Source of the DNA: Glandiceps talaboti
Lineage: Eukaryota; Hemichordata; Enteropneusta; Spengelidae
Length of the DNA: 64,000 nt
Assembly: GCF_964340395.1 (NCBI RefSeq)
Contig: NC_135558.1
Location: 18,295,271 to 18,359,270 of the forward strand
Reading direction: 5' to 3'
Part shown: positions 11,991 through 25,382 of the stretch, in pieces
Layout of the letters: every line of letters begins with the position of its first letter
Position numbering within the stretch: the stretch's first letter is position 1
Translations under genes and position numbers: made by a program
The notes under the pieces: generated by a model
What the model was told of the DNA's origin: nothing
Database searches by the model: none
Seen by the model: the letters and a program-made list of their open reading frames with translations, nothing else

Positions 11991-13549
11991 ATGGTTATTG
12001 ACGTTTGGTATTTAGTGTTTCATAAGTTCTAGATCTGTCTAGTATCTCTTTTTAAAAAATTGTTTGTATGCGTCTCAGGTTTACACTCAATCTGTTTAAA
12101 ATCTGCTGTGGTGAAAGCGGCGAGGCGTTTTATTAAGGGTGATCACCGCCTTCCCACGCGACCACCCTAAACTAAGCTAAGAATTTTGCATTCCAACAAT
12201 TATTGTGTGTGGGAAGGAAAATTTCAAGACTTTGCCCTAAGGGAAGGCATTCAGTTAAAATCTGGTTCATCATTGTTTCACCTTGTATCACTTCTTCAGA
12301 CAAATCGATTGAAGTTACATGAACTACTTCATGCCCAACGACTTTAATTACCTAACTTGTGTTTTCATTAGAGCAATGAGTGGTGAAATAATAATGGACT
12401 GAAATGGGCTTGTGTAAAATTTTCCCAAAAGCGAGGTAAAATGGGGTAACTCGTGGGTTATTATGGATTGATGTATTACTTTGTTGTCGTCTAGTAGAAA
12501 ACGAAAGCTAACTGACTGATTTATTACTTTGTTGTCATCTTGTACAAAAAAAGAGAAAGTAAATGGTCGCGAATGTCCTTGGGCTGAACGCCGCACTCAA
12601 CGTGATAGATGTATGACAGATGTGTGTCACGGTTTGTGGCTTTACCAATTGAGCCTATTTAATAGTTTTTTTCAACAAAAGTTATTTCGGTCTCTCTCAC
12701 ACTCAAATGTCAAAGTAATTGTGCACTTACTATAATAGTCGATATTCAGTGACTCAGATATGAGTATTTTAGGGAGTTGTAAGCTAGCATTGTATATTTT
12801 AAACCTGTCCCAGGCACATACTCTGAAAAGAAATCCACCAAAACTCCAAGGCGAGATAAATAGTTAAATGTAGTATGAACAAGTCTTCCTAGATGACACA
12901 TCCCCTATCAAATATGTCTATGTGATTGCATGAATGGAGACATGATTTAAAATACATTGTGGCAACAAATACAACTGCTAACGGGGGAGTAAAGCATTTC
13001 AGCTACTTATCCCATTCCATCAAAAAATCACCAATGGCGTGATGACAACTGTATTTGGCTGTTGCTATGGGCATGGTCTTGTGGATAGGCATATTTTCTT
13101 AATTTTTTTGAATCTGTATTCACTTGCCAACCCATCTCTGTTATGAGTAGAAAGTTCTGATATGTAAATTCAACCAAGTCGTTTCAAATCAATATTCATT
13201 CTCATAGGATATCAAGGCAAGATATACAGTAGGTCACCACCTGACTGTGTATCTAAATGTTGTGGAACAGAACGACACACCACAAGTTCTAAAAAGATAA
13301 AATAAGCTAGTTAATTATTAGGGAATGATGTGAATAATCTATTAATTCCATGGGGTTCCAGGGTTCCAGATGGAAAATTACTCCTCCTCTTTCAACCTCA
13401 ATCGATCCCCTTAGCTTACCCATCCCTTGTTGTTATCTTTGTAATATGTATAATAATTTCACTATTGCTAAGGGCATGGTCATGGTTGCTATGTAACGGC
13501 TAGTTGTGTCAAAATGTTTTGAACAATAACTGCAGAATAACACTTCCAG

Positions 13550-14410
13550 AAACATTCCCACAAAGTTTTTGTAATATCCCCAGCAAATACGAAGCTTTAC
13601 AAGAGAGCACCAACCTCTTGTGGGGTTCCTACAGGGTCTCTCCCTAGAAGCGCTTGAAGGTTTTTACTATTAAAGCCAATTTTGAGACTATTGAGACACT
13701 TCCAGAAAATAATTTATAAGCTTTACAAGACAACACCAACATGTAAAAAGCAACTACATGCGATTGAAATATTTTTTAAAGTGAAGTTTAATAGTATCTT
13801 GACAGTAAGAGGTAGAGGAAGAACTTTGAGACTGGGATATGTCAACCCCTTGTTGAGGTCCTAGGGGGTCTTGATCCCCCTACAAGCTCTGGAGGATATT
13901 TTTACTCTTAAAGGCAATTTTTAGGCTATTCAGACCCTTTCAGGCAATAACCTCCAAGCTTTACAAGACAGCACCATCAAGTATCAGAAATTATTCTTTT
14001 ATAACTTACATAGGGTTGAAATATGTTCTTAAAAAGTTAAATAGCATAATTATAGTAAAGGTCAGCACACCTAATGGTAGTATCATTGGTAGGGGAGATT
14101 TGCAGTTTTAAGGCATTTTTTAGACTATCTTGGCAAACATTTCACATCTTTAAAAGACAATATCGAATTAGCCTATATGTTGAAAATATATCAGAAAAGT
14201 TTAATACCATTATGTACAGTAAAAAGGTTGGTGCACGCGATTGTTGGTTGAATTTGGTTTAATGCATGAGTGACCTGTGGGGGTGAGTGAGTCCTAGGGG
14301 GTTTCCCCCTGGAAGATCTGGAGGTTTGTGTTTTTATTAAGGCAATTTTTAGGTTATTCATAGCTGTTGAGGTAATATTTCCAAGCTTCGAAATCTAAAG
14401 TAAATGTAAG
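13550..14410. repeat. Degenerate long-period tandem repeat
   Basis: The phrase AAGCTTTACAAGA-AGCACC recurs at about 13,592, 13,723 and 13,963 with weaker versions near 14,146 and 14,387. It is preceded each time by '-GGCAATTTTTAGGCTATTCAGA-' and by 'CCTAGGGGGT-TCCCCCT' type hairpins. Unit length is about 130-250 bp with deletions. Confidence 0.65.
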
Positions 14411-15172
14411 TTTTCACATAAAAATGGGCCTGTACTAGAACATTGGTATAGGGGCATTGATATTGCATGACTGTATAGTAACGTCACTGGTATGTTCAAA
14501 AGATCATACCTAGTGTATATTAGAAACTTGAATCTAATGAGATGTGGTGAATTGTAGTGTCGAAAGAGTAGAACAATTTAGATTAACTTCTTTTATATAC
14601 TATCTTTGAAGATTACCATAACGAAGCGTCCAAGCTCACTTTGCCCCATAGTGCAATGTAAGTGAAGCACTGAGTGTGAAACAGTCAAATATTTACATGG
14701 CATGTTCTTTAATTAGTGTGGTAGCTAGGTAATACATGTATATGTATATGTATAGTTATGTTTGAACTCTTATGTGAAGTAATTTTAAAGGATTTATATA
14801 AGAAACAGGGACAATAATAAATATATACATGTACCAATTTCAGACGAGGCTATATATACCATTGTAGAAAACGTTTTTTTTCTTCCAAACACAATGACCC
14901 CCCCCCCATCCACAATTTTCAAAACAGCATGAGTCCCGCCCCCCCCCCCCTACTGCCATGTTCAAAAATAGGGTCTCCCCCCCCCAGTCCGAAGAAACTG
15001 CCCGGTCCCTTCGTTTGTAAATCCGGAAAATACAAACTACTACAGCCAGGATAAAAAGAATAATACTCTTGGTCTAAACGTTGGAATCGTTTCTATTCAT
15101 GTATAGAATTGTGAAATGAACTCGAACCGCTTCGAAGACTTATCTAGTTGAAGACTTGCTGGAAGATAAAAT

Positions 15173-15290
15173 ATGGGGTTACGTGGAAGACTTGGTTCGT
15201 TGCTCTTGATACAACTCCTAATCAATCAATCCAGCGCCATTGCCTTTGATAAGGCAAAGTGGGTTAAGAATGCTGCGACTCACAATCCAG
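15173..15290 (+). CDS. VioB-like exon 1 (signal peptide)
   Basis: The ATG sits in AAAATATGGGG and the donor is CCAG|GTAGGT, phase 1 (118 nt). It encodes the signal peptide and about 17 mature residues. No longer in-frame start was seen upstream. Confidence 0.8.
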
Positions 15291-18200
15291 GTAGGTGTTG
15301 TCGTTTATTGTGTATGACCTTTCATCTCGTGCGCCAAAAGTGACAAAACAAGCGACCTATCGGTCAACAGCGATGTGTGTGTGTGTGGGGGGGGGCATGT
15401 ATGTATGTATGTATGTATGTATGTATGTATGTATGTATGTATGTGTGTGGGCGTGTGTGTATAATCCGTGGCATTCTTAACTTAACATGCGTCTTTCCTT
15501 TTTTCCCATTTTTCAATTTTAAATAATTCCGTGTGTCCCACTTAATAGATGTAGTACATCTAAGACATGGGCGGGGCAGTGTCTCAATGAAATAACGTTT
15601 TTCTTTAACTAAGCAATCAGTTCCTCTTAAAAGGTTGATTGACACCATAGTCAAGAGTCTGCATATAAGATGGTCCAGTTGAACACATTCACTGTCTTGG
15701 TTGGATGTTGTCCATCGCTTATTCATTACATTGTAAACTTTTAGTCTTTTCCCATCTTGCACTCTCTTGTTTTATTTTGAAACGACAGCTGTCTTTTGTG
15801 AGAAGAAGAATTATGCTTATTCGATTTTAGTATGTTATACACCTCGTGATCTTTCCAAAAGATATATCATATGTTAAAAAAAAACTCTTTCAAATGACTG
15901 TAATTATCACAATTTACCAAAGACAATAATCGGGAAGATGAGGTAGATAGAAATACCCCAACATTTGGAATCATCATTTTGTTTTGTTTCATTTCGTTTC
16001 GTTTCTTTTCTCCGAATACAGGCGCCATGCAGGTTGACATCCTTGATACTATTTACCCATTTTCTCCGCAGAAAACAGTAAGTCCTACTTGGACTGGCCA
16101 CGAATTCACTTTGCTGGTTCATTTTTCTTTGATCCTCCCACTGGCAACAACATCTGTGGAAACTATGACGTCAATACGATTGATGATAGACTTCGAAGTA
16201 ACCCGGATGTTATGGGATGGAATCCTGAAGGTTCAGGATCGTTCGAACTCAATGACTGTAAAGTTACATCTGTTTGCTATATGAACGAGACATGCTTGAG
16301 GGCCAATGATTCGTTGATAGGAAAACCAGTATTAGGTTTGTGATGTTTACCAATAACTAGTGAAATACAATAGATTACATTGAAATGTTCGTGTTTGGAA
16401 GAATCTGACACATTGCGATAATAGTGGTGTATTAACCTATTAAAGTGCACAGTAAAAGTGCAGTATCAAAGCAGGTATCACCCACAGGACATGCACACAC
16501 GACCTTGTATCAACACAATCAGACACTGACATGGGTTTAACCAAAAGGAATCGTCTAATATTTTGTTTATACAAGTCCGTATGTCTTGATGTCTTGTGGT
16601 GCAAATACTTTGATACCAATTTTAGTAAGTTTCATGTTGGTAAGTACACTACAGTAATGATAAAATACTGTAATTAAACACAGTGTGTCTGGTTTGGACA
16701 AATGGAACACTTCAAAGCAATCCATTGTTATGATATAGAAGGTCCATGTTAACTGATGCCAAGTATAATTGCAATGACCTATATAGCAACTTGTCTCAAA
16801 GCACTCCTTATTCAATAAATGGTAAACACAAATCAATGTTATGATGGGGATCGATGTAATCGAATTCTTATTTGTAAACTATTCAACTAGGTTATTGGAC
16901 ATTCGTCTTTTGGAGATTAGGTCAATTAGCATAAAAATAAAGTCAATTAGCTTGGTGAGTTACCATGGAGATGATGGCAATTACAATAGAGATAAGATCA
17001 ATTAGCACCGAAGTTGATACATACTATTTGCTACAATAGCTCATATTGCCCGATCCTTCAAAAAGTCATCATTTAATTCTACAACATTTGACCATCACGT
17101 ACATGACTGACATGATAGCATACATGTATATCTTTGCTTTAGGCAATCCTAAAAAGGCACCTGCAAGGATCGTGGATTTAGATCCCGACGTCCAAGATAT
17201 CTCGTCGACTATATTTGGCTTATATATCCATCTACCGGGATTGTTTTCGGGCCGATACCTTGAATCTACATTCCAGGACATTTTCAACAACAAAGTACCT
17301 GGACGTGTGGAAGATGAATATGGGCAAGATGGAATAGTATTCTATTCTCTTATCGTGGATATGGAGTGGGAAGAAAACAGTGAAGGCTCTGATATAGCCA
17401 GGGAAATTAAAGAAGAAAGTATGAAAAATCAACCAAATGTTCTGTCCATCAAGTTCAATATTGACTACTTCAATCGCCAGGCTAATCGTTCCCATGATGC
17501 TAAGTTTTGTACTGGTCGAATTGTCGGAAGCATAGGTGTTGCTGGTCCGGCTGAACCCTTCCATAGTTTACGTCATAGAGAACTTATCCCAGTGGATGAG
17601 AATTTCCAACGAGGATACTTTAGAGTTTTTGAAAAACGAAGGAAGATCTTACTAGACTTGGGAAACAGTCTTCAATTTAATGAGCAGGGATCGATTGACC
17701 CTGGCATAACTGAACTATTGCAGGTTGTATATGCAACTGGTACTCCTAAAATAATGAACTGTGACACAGACGTAGAAGTGATTGGTGAGATCCAATACAC
17801 AGAACATCAATGGTATGAATTAACAGCAGGTATAACATCAGTTACCACAACAGAAATACAGATGCGGGCTCTTGCATCTCACCCGCTAATGATACGACAA
17901 CTTGACCAATTCGCTCAGAAGTGTATAAAAGTCGTTTTAACTGAACAGAAGAATGGAGTAATGGTTAGTTTTATGGGAGATCGTATCCTTAGAGAAGATC
18001 CGGATGATAGCTGGTCCATTACTGTCTTTTTGACGAAATTCGGCAAACCGTTTCCAGATATGACATTGGAAGTACGTGTACCAATATCCGTCATTACAAA
18101 AGAACGTTCATCTAAGTGTGTAGATGACATTATAATACCCTTCAATAACCCTACTGAAGGTGTGAAATATGACAAGAAAAAACCCACAGATAAAAATGGA

Positions 18201-19811
18201 ATAGCCGTTTTTGACTTCACTGGCCATGACCCTGGAAACCCTAGAAAAGTGACAGATGGACAGCTCTATTTTTTTGAAATACACGTTGAAGTAGACAATA
18301 CACCCATTTCAAGTCGAGAAGTTATCATACACATCTATGACTATTTCCGGGTCTCCAAAGGTGGGCCTACTTGGTACGGTGATGTGTATCCGGTGTTTAA
18401 ATATTACTCAAGCCTTTACCCAACAATGCAAAGCATATTAAACTTGGCATCATATGGAGATGTTATTAAGAAAAAGGACATTATAGCAATGACTATGAGT
18501 TTGCCGCCAAGTGACCCATCATTCATGCCTGTCACGCGTGACTTGTCCAAACGAAAGACAAGTACGATCCTCGGGTGGTTAAAAAGTGAAAACCCCAGAA
18601 TGGGACAACATGAACTGAATGTCGAAGATTTGAAGAAAGGCCTTCAACTTGCTTTAGAAACTGAGCTTGCAACAATACCACCTTACCTTTTTGCATTATT
18701 TTCATTGAAACAAGGGCATAATGAAGAAATCGCTCATATCTTGCGCACAATTGCAGTTGAAGAAATGCTCCACATGACTCTTGTAGCCAATATTTTGATA
18801 AGCATATGTGGTAGTCCCACGTTGAATGTAAGTTCTGTTATCCAACGTTATCCAGGAAAGCTTCCAGGTGGTATTCAACCACTCTTAACAGTATCTCTGG
18901 AAAGGTTTTCCAAATCTCAGGTCGAAGGTGTTTTCCTTAAGATAGAACAGCCTGATAACACTCTGCCCTTCACACGTCGCCAAGAAATCTTCAATCCAAC
19001 GCTACCACGTGTCCCTGTAGATATACGACGACACTTCAGCACGCTGGGACAATTTTATACCTATATTGAGGAATCTCTGCAACAACTAGTAGAAGCAGAT
19101 CCAAAATTATTCAGCTGTGGAGACAAATACAGACAAGTATCTGCGGATGATTGGTATGGACATAGTCAAGACAAACCGTTTCCTGTGACAAACCTCAGTG
19201 AAGCAAAGTCCGCTATTAACCTGATTACAGAGTTAGGGGAAGGTAGTTCAGTCACGCAACCTGAAGATGCTGAAGGTGAACTTTCACATTATTACAGATT
19301 TCTTGAAATAGTGATGGGTTATAAGCTTGTTATTGATAAAAATCATTCCCTGTCAAGACCAGAAGATAAATACTGTGGTGATGACAAAAGTTGCAATGCC
19401 GATTATCGAAAGAAAGATAATCAGAAGTTTTGCCAGAGTAAGGATAAATCATGTGACTCCGCTGACGTACACAACAGATATGTTGTGCCGTATTACTTCA
19501 CTGGAGAAAGGGTTCACTTTTATGAGAAAGGTGTTTGGCCAACACTTAACAATCCTTCCCATCAGCGGTATCCAAAAGGCTCCATAGTGGCCGGTTATTC
19601 ACAACGGTTCAATAAGCAATATTCGAATATGCTACGATGCCTTCACGATGCTTTCAATGGCAATCCAAAAAGTATGAAACAATGTATTTCTATGATGATG
19701 CTGTTGGAAATACTTGGAAGACAACTGGTACAGACTCCGATCGATCCGACTGGTGACCCTGATGTTGGTCCGAATGGTGCACCGACCTTTGAATTCCTTG
19801 ATCCCATGTAA
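15173..19811 (+). CDS. Secreted VioB/RebD-type protein with ferritin-like domain (complete, 3 exons)
   Basis: Exons 15173-15290, 16072-16335 and 17143-19811 join in phase 1 at GT-AG introns and give about 1,016 residues. Seen: a signal peptide (basic MGLRGR, hydrophobic LLLIQLLI, likely cleavage after NQSSA near residue 22); DWPRIHFAGSF near residue 48, matching the PRLHFRG-type opening of VioB; and, from residue 624, LKKGLQLALETELATIPPYL followed by AVEEMLHM. The latter is the VioB-type ferritin-like domain with candidate metal ligands E635, E667/E668 and H671. Length matches bacterial VioB (about 1,000 residues). Family knowledge: VioB, with RebD and StaD, couples two oxidised tryptophan-derived imines in bisindole pathways; many homologues with this domain have no known reaction. 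Signal peptide, introns and poly(A) signal argue against contamination. Function here is unproven. Confidence 0.9.
15368..15452 (+). repeat. (TG)n / G-run / (TATG)n microsatellite
   Basis: It lies in intron 1 of the VioB-like gene, about 80 bp after the donor. Confidence 0.95.
16072..16335 (+). CDS. VioB-like exon 2 (N-terminal PRIHFAG motif)
   Basis: The acceptor is TTCTCCGCAG|AAAAC, the donor ATTAG|GTTTGT; phase 1 in and out, 264 nt. It encodes DWPRIHFAGSFFFDPPTGNN, the conserved opening of the family, and a segment with three cysteines. Confidence 0.85.
17143..19811 (+). CDS. VioB-like exon 3 (main body and ferritin-like domain)
   Basis: The acceptor is TTTGCTTTAG|GCAATC; the frame is open for 2,669 nt to TAA. 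It begins NPKKAPARIVDLDPD and contains the ferritin-like domain at residues ~620-850. A cysteine-rich insert at ~871-900 (YCGDDKSCN, FCQSKDKSC) follows. In-frame sequence before 17,143 belongs to the intron. Confidence 0.92.
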
Positions 19812-19865
19812 CCATATTATAATTATTTGGTTACCTGTTTACTTGCTGACGAGATGTACATATAC

Positions 19866-19871
19866 AATAAA
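19866..19871 (+). promoter_or_regulatory. Polyadenylation signal AATAAA of the VioB-like gene
   Basis: A canonical hexamer 55 bp after the stop codon, in the sense orientation. Confidence 0.65.
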
Positions 19872-22190
19872 TATGAATCGAATTACAACAGTCTTCACAA
19901 AATACAGTCTCCCAGGAAATACTTTACTTCTGTGTGACTAACAAAGGAAAATGATTACTTGTATTTTAAATTTTGAATCAGAAGTTAAAGACCAGGCAAA
20001 ATGGCACAATATTCCAAATAAATAGTTTGATTTTGATAATTAACCCTGGCAATCTGTATGTACTACAGTTTAGAGTTTACAGTAAATCATGACTTTGTAC
20101 GACAAATATGGGAGCCAAAATTAACATAAGCACCAAAAGTAATGCTTTACAATCTGTTTATTGATCATCTTCTACATTACCTGGAAACACGATTTAAAAG
20201 AAATTGGCGACAAACAAACACAACAAAGTGCCTTGTGATATGCACGAAATGGCTTGCATCAGTTCATTGAACTTAAAGGTCAAGAGCAAAGGCCAATGCC
20301 TTAAAGGGAAGCTTGCACCTGATGGTATTGGGCATACACAGGAATCTTTGTGTATTACAGTTTTTGCAATAAGCAGTAACCATTCATTTTTAAGTACAAA
20401 AATGGGGGTGAATTTGCATATGGCGCAAATGAAAGGGACGTGCATATGTCCTATTACGTTACTCCCAAAGATAAATGTATTTTCATTAACTTTGGCTTCT
20501 GGAGAATCATTTCACACAAATTTCACGTGAATGCCAAGAAACACTTCACAGTTCTTGAAGTGGCATCATGGGGCTTATCAGGCTTGCATATGAAAAAGAT
20601 AAACAATGACTATTCAGGAAGGACTATTTATCCGACAGAAATGAGCAGTTAGGATTCATGGCTATTCATTATGTATCTAGTACATATACATGTCTGCTAA
20701 GCCCTGTTAGGCAAAAGTGGATCACTGCTGGACAAATGGAGGTGAAAGACCGTTTCAATTTACTGTGTCTTGGCAATTGCGCGAAATCAATTTGATGTGA
20801 AATCATGGAATGACTCTCCAGAAACAAAAGTTCATGAAAATACCCATATTTCCTGGAGTGCTTCTCCCTTTTATAACCTTATCAAAACATTTTTACTGTG
20901 TGTTGAATCAAAATCAACAACCAAAACTAATTATGTATATCACACATGGTGTAATTTTTAGTTTTAGACTCCACCACTCACATTAAGAATATTTTGTTAC
21001 ACGAATCTTATTACCAGATCCTATTCTACGAGCCTCGTTCGCCAATATTATATTTTTGCATCTCGATATAACCTTGTCGTTTATTTTATGACACAATTGT
21101 AGGACAATCAAAATAATCAAGCTGGTAATTATTTAGAGTGCCATTGAGTTCTTGAGATGTTCACACCAGGTAAATGTTTGCACCTGTTATCATAAAACGT
21201 AGAATAACAATGTAGGGCAGTGCTCTGGAAATGAATTGATATGTGGACAGTTTCGATGGTTAGGTTCAGCAGAATGCCTCTATTCACGTGTAAAAAACCA
21301 GTAAACACATATTCTTTGAAAGGATACCTAACCCCCCCCACCCCCACCCCAATCTAGAAATCTAAAAAGAAAATCAGCAGTCGCAGATAAGAGAAAACAC
21401 AAATGATTCGAGAAATATGTGTAATGATACATATTGATATATTTTTTAATATTTGCTATATACAAGGTTGATAGCTCGCCTGCTCGTGCCAACCTCTCCC
21501 AGAACCAATAAAGTATGTGTATAAAGTGGACTCAATATCATCATCAGGAGCATCTATTGGTGTCTACTGATTTTTGAACAACACGGTCACCAGAACGAGT
21601 CATGGTTAGAAATATCATTAAGTGTACATACACAGTATCTAGTATGTTTCTATATCCCCATTCTCCACCCACACTCCTACATTACACATCTGGAAACCAT
21701 CTTCCTACACTTTACTGGATCAGGGAAAAGGCAGGTAGTCTCACTTCCGGTCGAATATTTTAAGTAAGGCTGCTATCAGTAGCAGTAGTAGTCTTTGACT
21801 TTTTTCTGCTGTCGACAAATTAAAACATAAACATGCGCATATTACTGTTTATTGCTGATTCAAAATATAGTCACCAGTTCTGATCCGCATCATCGATCAG
21901 GGCATGCCTTAAAATTACCACCAACACATTTTATGTTGCTACTAATTCCAAGTAATTAAATAACGAGAACGTTGAAAATCCGTGCGCATGCGCCGTATTT
22001 GTATTTACCTAGTTTTTTTACAATGCACTTCCTGTATATACAATAACAGAGCATAATAAAGTTGTTTACTTAATTAATTCATTGATAATCCGAGATAATT
22101 CCTATATTTCTCGTCTACAGAAAGTGTACTTGCATGGTATACACTGTAACAAGTATTGTAAATTGCAATACATGAACAATGATTAATTAG
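19872..22190. other. Gene-free stretch
   Basis: Apart from the palindromic element and a C-rich tract at 21,331-21,351, nothing with exon-like structure was seen. Open frames are short and unsupported. Confidence 0.55.
20468..20856. repeat. Palindromic interspersed element, copy 2
   Basis: Left arm (TTTTCATTAACTTTGGCTTC...) and right arm (...ACAAAAGTTCATGAAAAT) are inverted copies. The centre near 20,660 carries ATGTCTGCTAAGCCC, shared with copies 1 and 3. Confidence 0.75.
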
Positions 22191-23425
22191 TATCACATTA
22201 AGTGTTGTTTTATTATATTCATGGTTATATTATTATCACATTTATGGTAAGGTGTTTATTTCATTTATGGTCAAGATTACATTTATGGTTATATTATTAT
22301 TACATTTATGGTTATATTATTATTACATTTATGGTTATATTATTATTACATTTATGGTAAGGTATATTTTACATTTATGGTTAAAATTACATTTATGGTT
22401 ATATTATTATTACATTTATGGTTATATTATTATTACATTTATGGTTATATTATTATTACATTCATGGTTATATTATTATTACATTCATGGTAAGGTGTTT
22501 ATTACATTTATGGTTAAGATTACATTTATGGTTATATTATTATTACATTTATGGTTATATTATTATTACATTCATGGTTATATTATTATTACATTCATGG
22601 TAAGGTGTTTATTATATTTATGGTCAAGATTACATTTATGGTTATATTATTATTACATTTATGGTTATATTATTATTACATTCATGGTAAGGTGTTTATT
22701 ATATTTATGGTTAAGATAACATTTATGGTTATATTATTATTACATTTATGGTAACGTATATTTTACATTTATGGTTAAAATTACATTTATGGTTATATTA
22801 TTATTACGTTTATGGTAAGGTGTTTATTATATTTATGGTTAAGATAACATTTATGGTTATATTATTATTACATTTATGGTTATATTATTATTACATTCAT
22901 GGTAAGGTGTTTATTATATTTATGGTTAAGATAACATTTATGGTTATATTATTATTACATTTATGGTAACGTATATTTTACATTTATGGTTAAGATTACA
23001 TTTATGGCTATATTATTATTACATTTATGGTAAGGTGTTTATTTCATTTATGGTTAAGATTACATTTATGGTTATATTATTATTACATTTATGGTTATAT
23101 TATTATTACATTCATGGTAAGGTGTTTATTATATTTATGGTTAAGATAACATTTATGGTTATATTATTATTACATTTATGGTAACGTATATTTTACATTT
23201 ATGGTTAAGATTACATTTATGGTTATATTATTATTACATTTATGGTTATATTATTATTACATTTATGGTTATATTATTATTACATTTATGGTAACGTATA
23301 TTTTACATTTATGGTTAAGATTCCATTTATGGCTATATTATTATTACATTTATGGTAAGGTGTTTATTTCATTTATGGTAAGGTGTTTATTTCATTTATG
23401 GTAAGATGTTACATTTATGGTTAAG
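22190..23425. repeat. Minisatellite of ~18-24-bp units with higher-order (~215 bp) structure
   Basis: Units end in ACATTTATGG or ACATTCATGG and alternate between TTATATTATTATT, TAAGGTGTTTATT, TTAAGATT and TAACGTATATTTT variants. A block of variants repeats with a ~215-bp period (for example 22,748 onward versus 22,963 onward). Long plus-strand open frames rich in Tyr/Leu/Ile are artefacts. Degenerate versions continue to about 23,735 and at 24,262-24,400. Confidence 0.93.
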
Positions 23426-25382
23426 TTACGTTTATAATTAATAGTAATGTTATCACATTTTATCATCAGTCAGTTTATCATATTAATGGTTATTACATTT
23501 TAATATGGGGAGCCAGTTTATCACATTATTGGTTGATTTAGTACATTTATTGGTATCCGGTTTATCACGTTATTGGTTCTTTTGATTACATTTATGGCCA
23601 GTCATTGTTTATTACAATAATGGTAATTAATTACATTCATTAGTAGTTAGTTTATCATGGTATTGTTAATCAGATTATTACAATGTCAATGATAACATTT
23701 ATGGTTAGCCATTTTATCACAACATTGGTTCATTTTGCTGTTGTCTGTCTGTCTGTCTGTGGATACGATAATTAAAACAACTCCTGCATCAAATCTGATG
23801 AAACTTGCTACCCATCTTCCAACAAGAACTAGTTGGTTTTTGTCATGGAACTCACAATATTAATTTGTGTCAGTACTAACAGTAGGGTTTTATGTGTAGC
23901 ATGGAGAACTCCGAACAGAGATGCGTCGGGAGCCTCACTTCTGGGAGCGCATACTTCCAGAGCAACGTGCAGTACCATAGAATATTGAAAACTGTGTGTG
24001 AATGTTTTCCTGTGATATTTCAGAAGTGTATTTGGAAGCAAGCCATGTACAAATACAAAAGACATAGTTCCGAATGTGTACAATCTGAAAAATATGTGTA
24101 TGCAGAGGAGATGGAATGCCAGTGTTAAAAGCTATGGTCTTCAAATTTCATATAGTTTGGTCATGTATGATAGCTATAGCTAAGAATTTTGAATTCCAAC
24201 AATGTGTGTAGGAAGAAAACTCTAAAGGTTTTAACCTTACGGAAGGCATTCAGTTTACATCTGGTATTGCATTTATGGTCAGTAATCGTTTATTATTACA
24301 TTAATTGGGTTGGCGGTTTATCACATTATTGTTTGTCGGTTTATTACGTTAATGATACCATGTTATTACATTAATTGGGTTGCCAGTTTATCACGTTATT
24401 GTAAAGTTCATAAATTTAACTTCATTTTACACCAAGAAATAATAATAGTTAGCCAGGTATCCACCATGGCTTCAGTAATGTTGAATTTATGTACTTAGAC
24501 TGAACGTTTGCATTGTGACAGATGAGCTTTCATCACTTTGTAAACCTCACTAGTGAAATTGTGATTTAAACGAGAATATAAAATAAAGTTCCTTACTGTT
24601 CCAATTCTAGCTCTTACTGGTGAAATATATATATTGTGGCCCTTATGTGACAAGACAAAATGATTACTCAAAAAACGTTATTTTTCGACACAATAACTGA
24701 CAAAACGTTTAGAAAAACATAAAAACAAGAAACACATTTTGTTTACACGCAAAATAATTTGAAACAATTAATAATAACACAAACTCTGTGAACATGAAAA
24801 ACTATTTTGAATACAACACAGACAAAATCAAAATCTATGGACGTGACAAATTCAATTTAAAAGCAAGACAAACTAAATTTGTCGACATGCAAATCTCAAT
24901 TTAGAAATGCAAACTCGTAAGTCTGTGGATGCACGTACAACTTCAAAACCCATGGTGGAAATACAATTCTGCGGTGGTAATACAACTATTATGGCAGGCC
25001 GTTCAGGCCAAAATTCTGGCTGTAGTATTTTCCATTTTCGAAGGTTTTTCTTTTTAAGAAACAAATTTTAACCATGTATGTGTAGTTTTTCGATGGAATC
25101 CACTCTTTTATATCATGTTAATATTATTTAATTCGAACAAATATCCATATTCAACTCCACGGCGGAAGGACATCGTACAAATACAATGGCATCACGTGAC
25201 TTCACCATTGTGCACTTTATAATAATGATACTGTAGAAGTAGCATATGTAGAGTTTGAGAAGTTAGATGTTCTTCAGAGGTTTTAAGGATGTAATTTACC
25301 ATTTCATGTCAACATATTACATTCTCTCCAGACCACTGCAATGCAGCAACTTCCACTGTCCTTAGGATTGCCTCTGTTTGAA

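Larger units (their letters stand above)
9060..15172. other. Gene-free stretch with simple and tandem repeats
   Basis: No supported exon was found. It contains a ~65-75-bp triplicated AT-rich unit (10,238-10,440), long tetranucleotide arrays (10.9-11.1 and 11.86-11.99 kb), a degenerate tandem repeat at 13.55-14.4 kb, and C-tracts around 14.89-14.99 kb. The last few hundred bases before 15,173 should hold the promoter of the VioB-like gene; no clear TATA box was identified. Confidence 0.55.

Noticed and set aside
17046-17142. In-frame extension of VioB-like exon 3 to an upstream ATG
   Set aside because: A strong acceptor at 17,141-17,142 with matching phase to exons 1-2, and a signal peptide in exon 1, indicate this stretch is intron.
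20194-20652. Overlapping 70-108-codon open frames on both strands
   Set aside because: They partly overlap the palindromic element and show no family similarity or splice structure.
22252-23404. Tyr/Leu-rich repeated open frames of 60-155 codons
   Set aside because: They are translations of the minisatellite; repeat unit length and variant mixing, not coding selection, keep them open.
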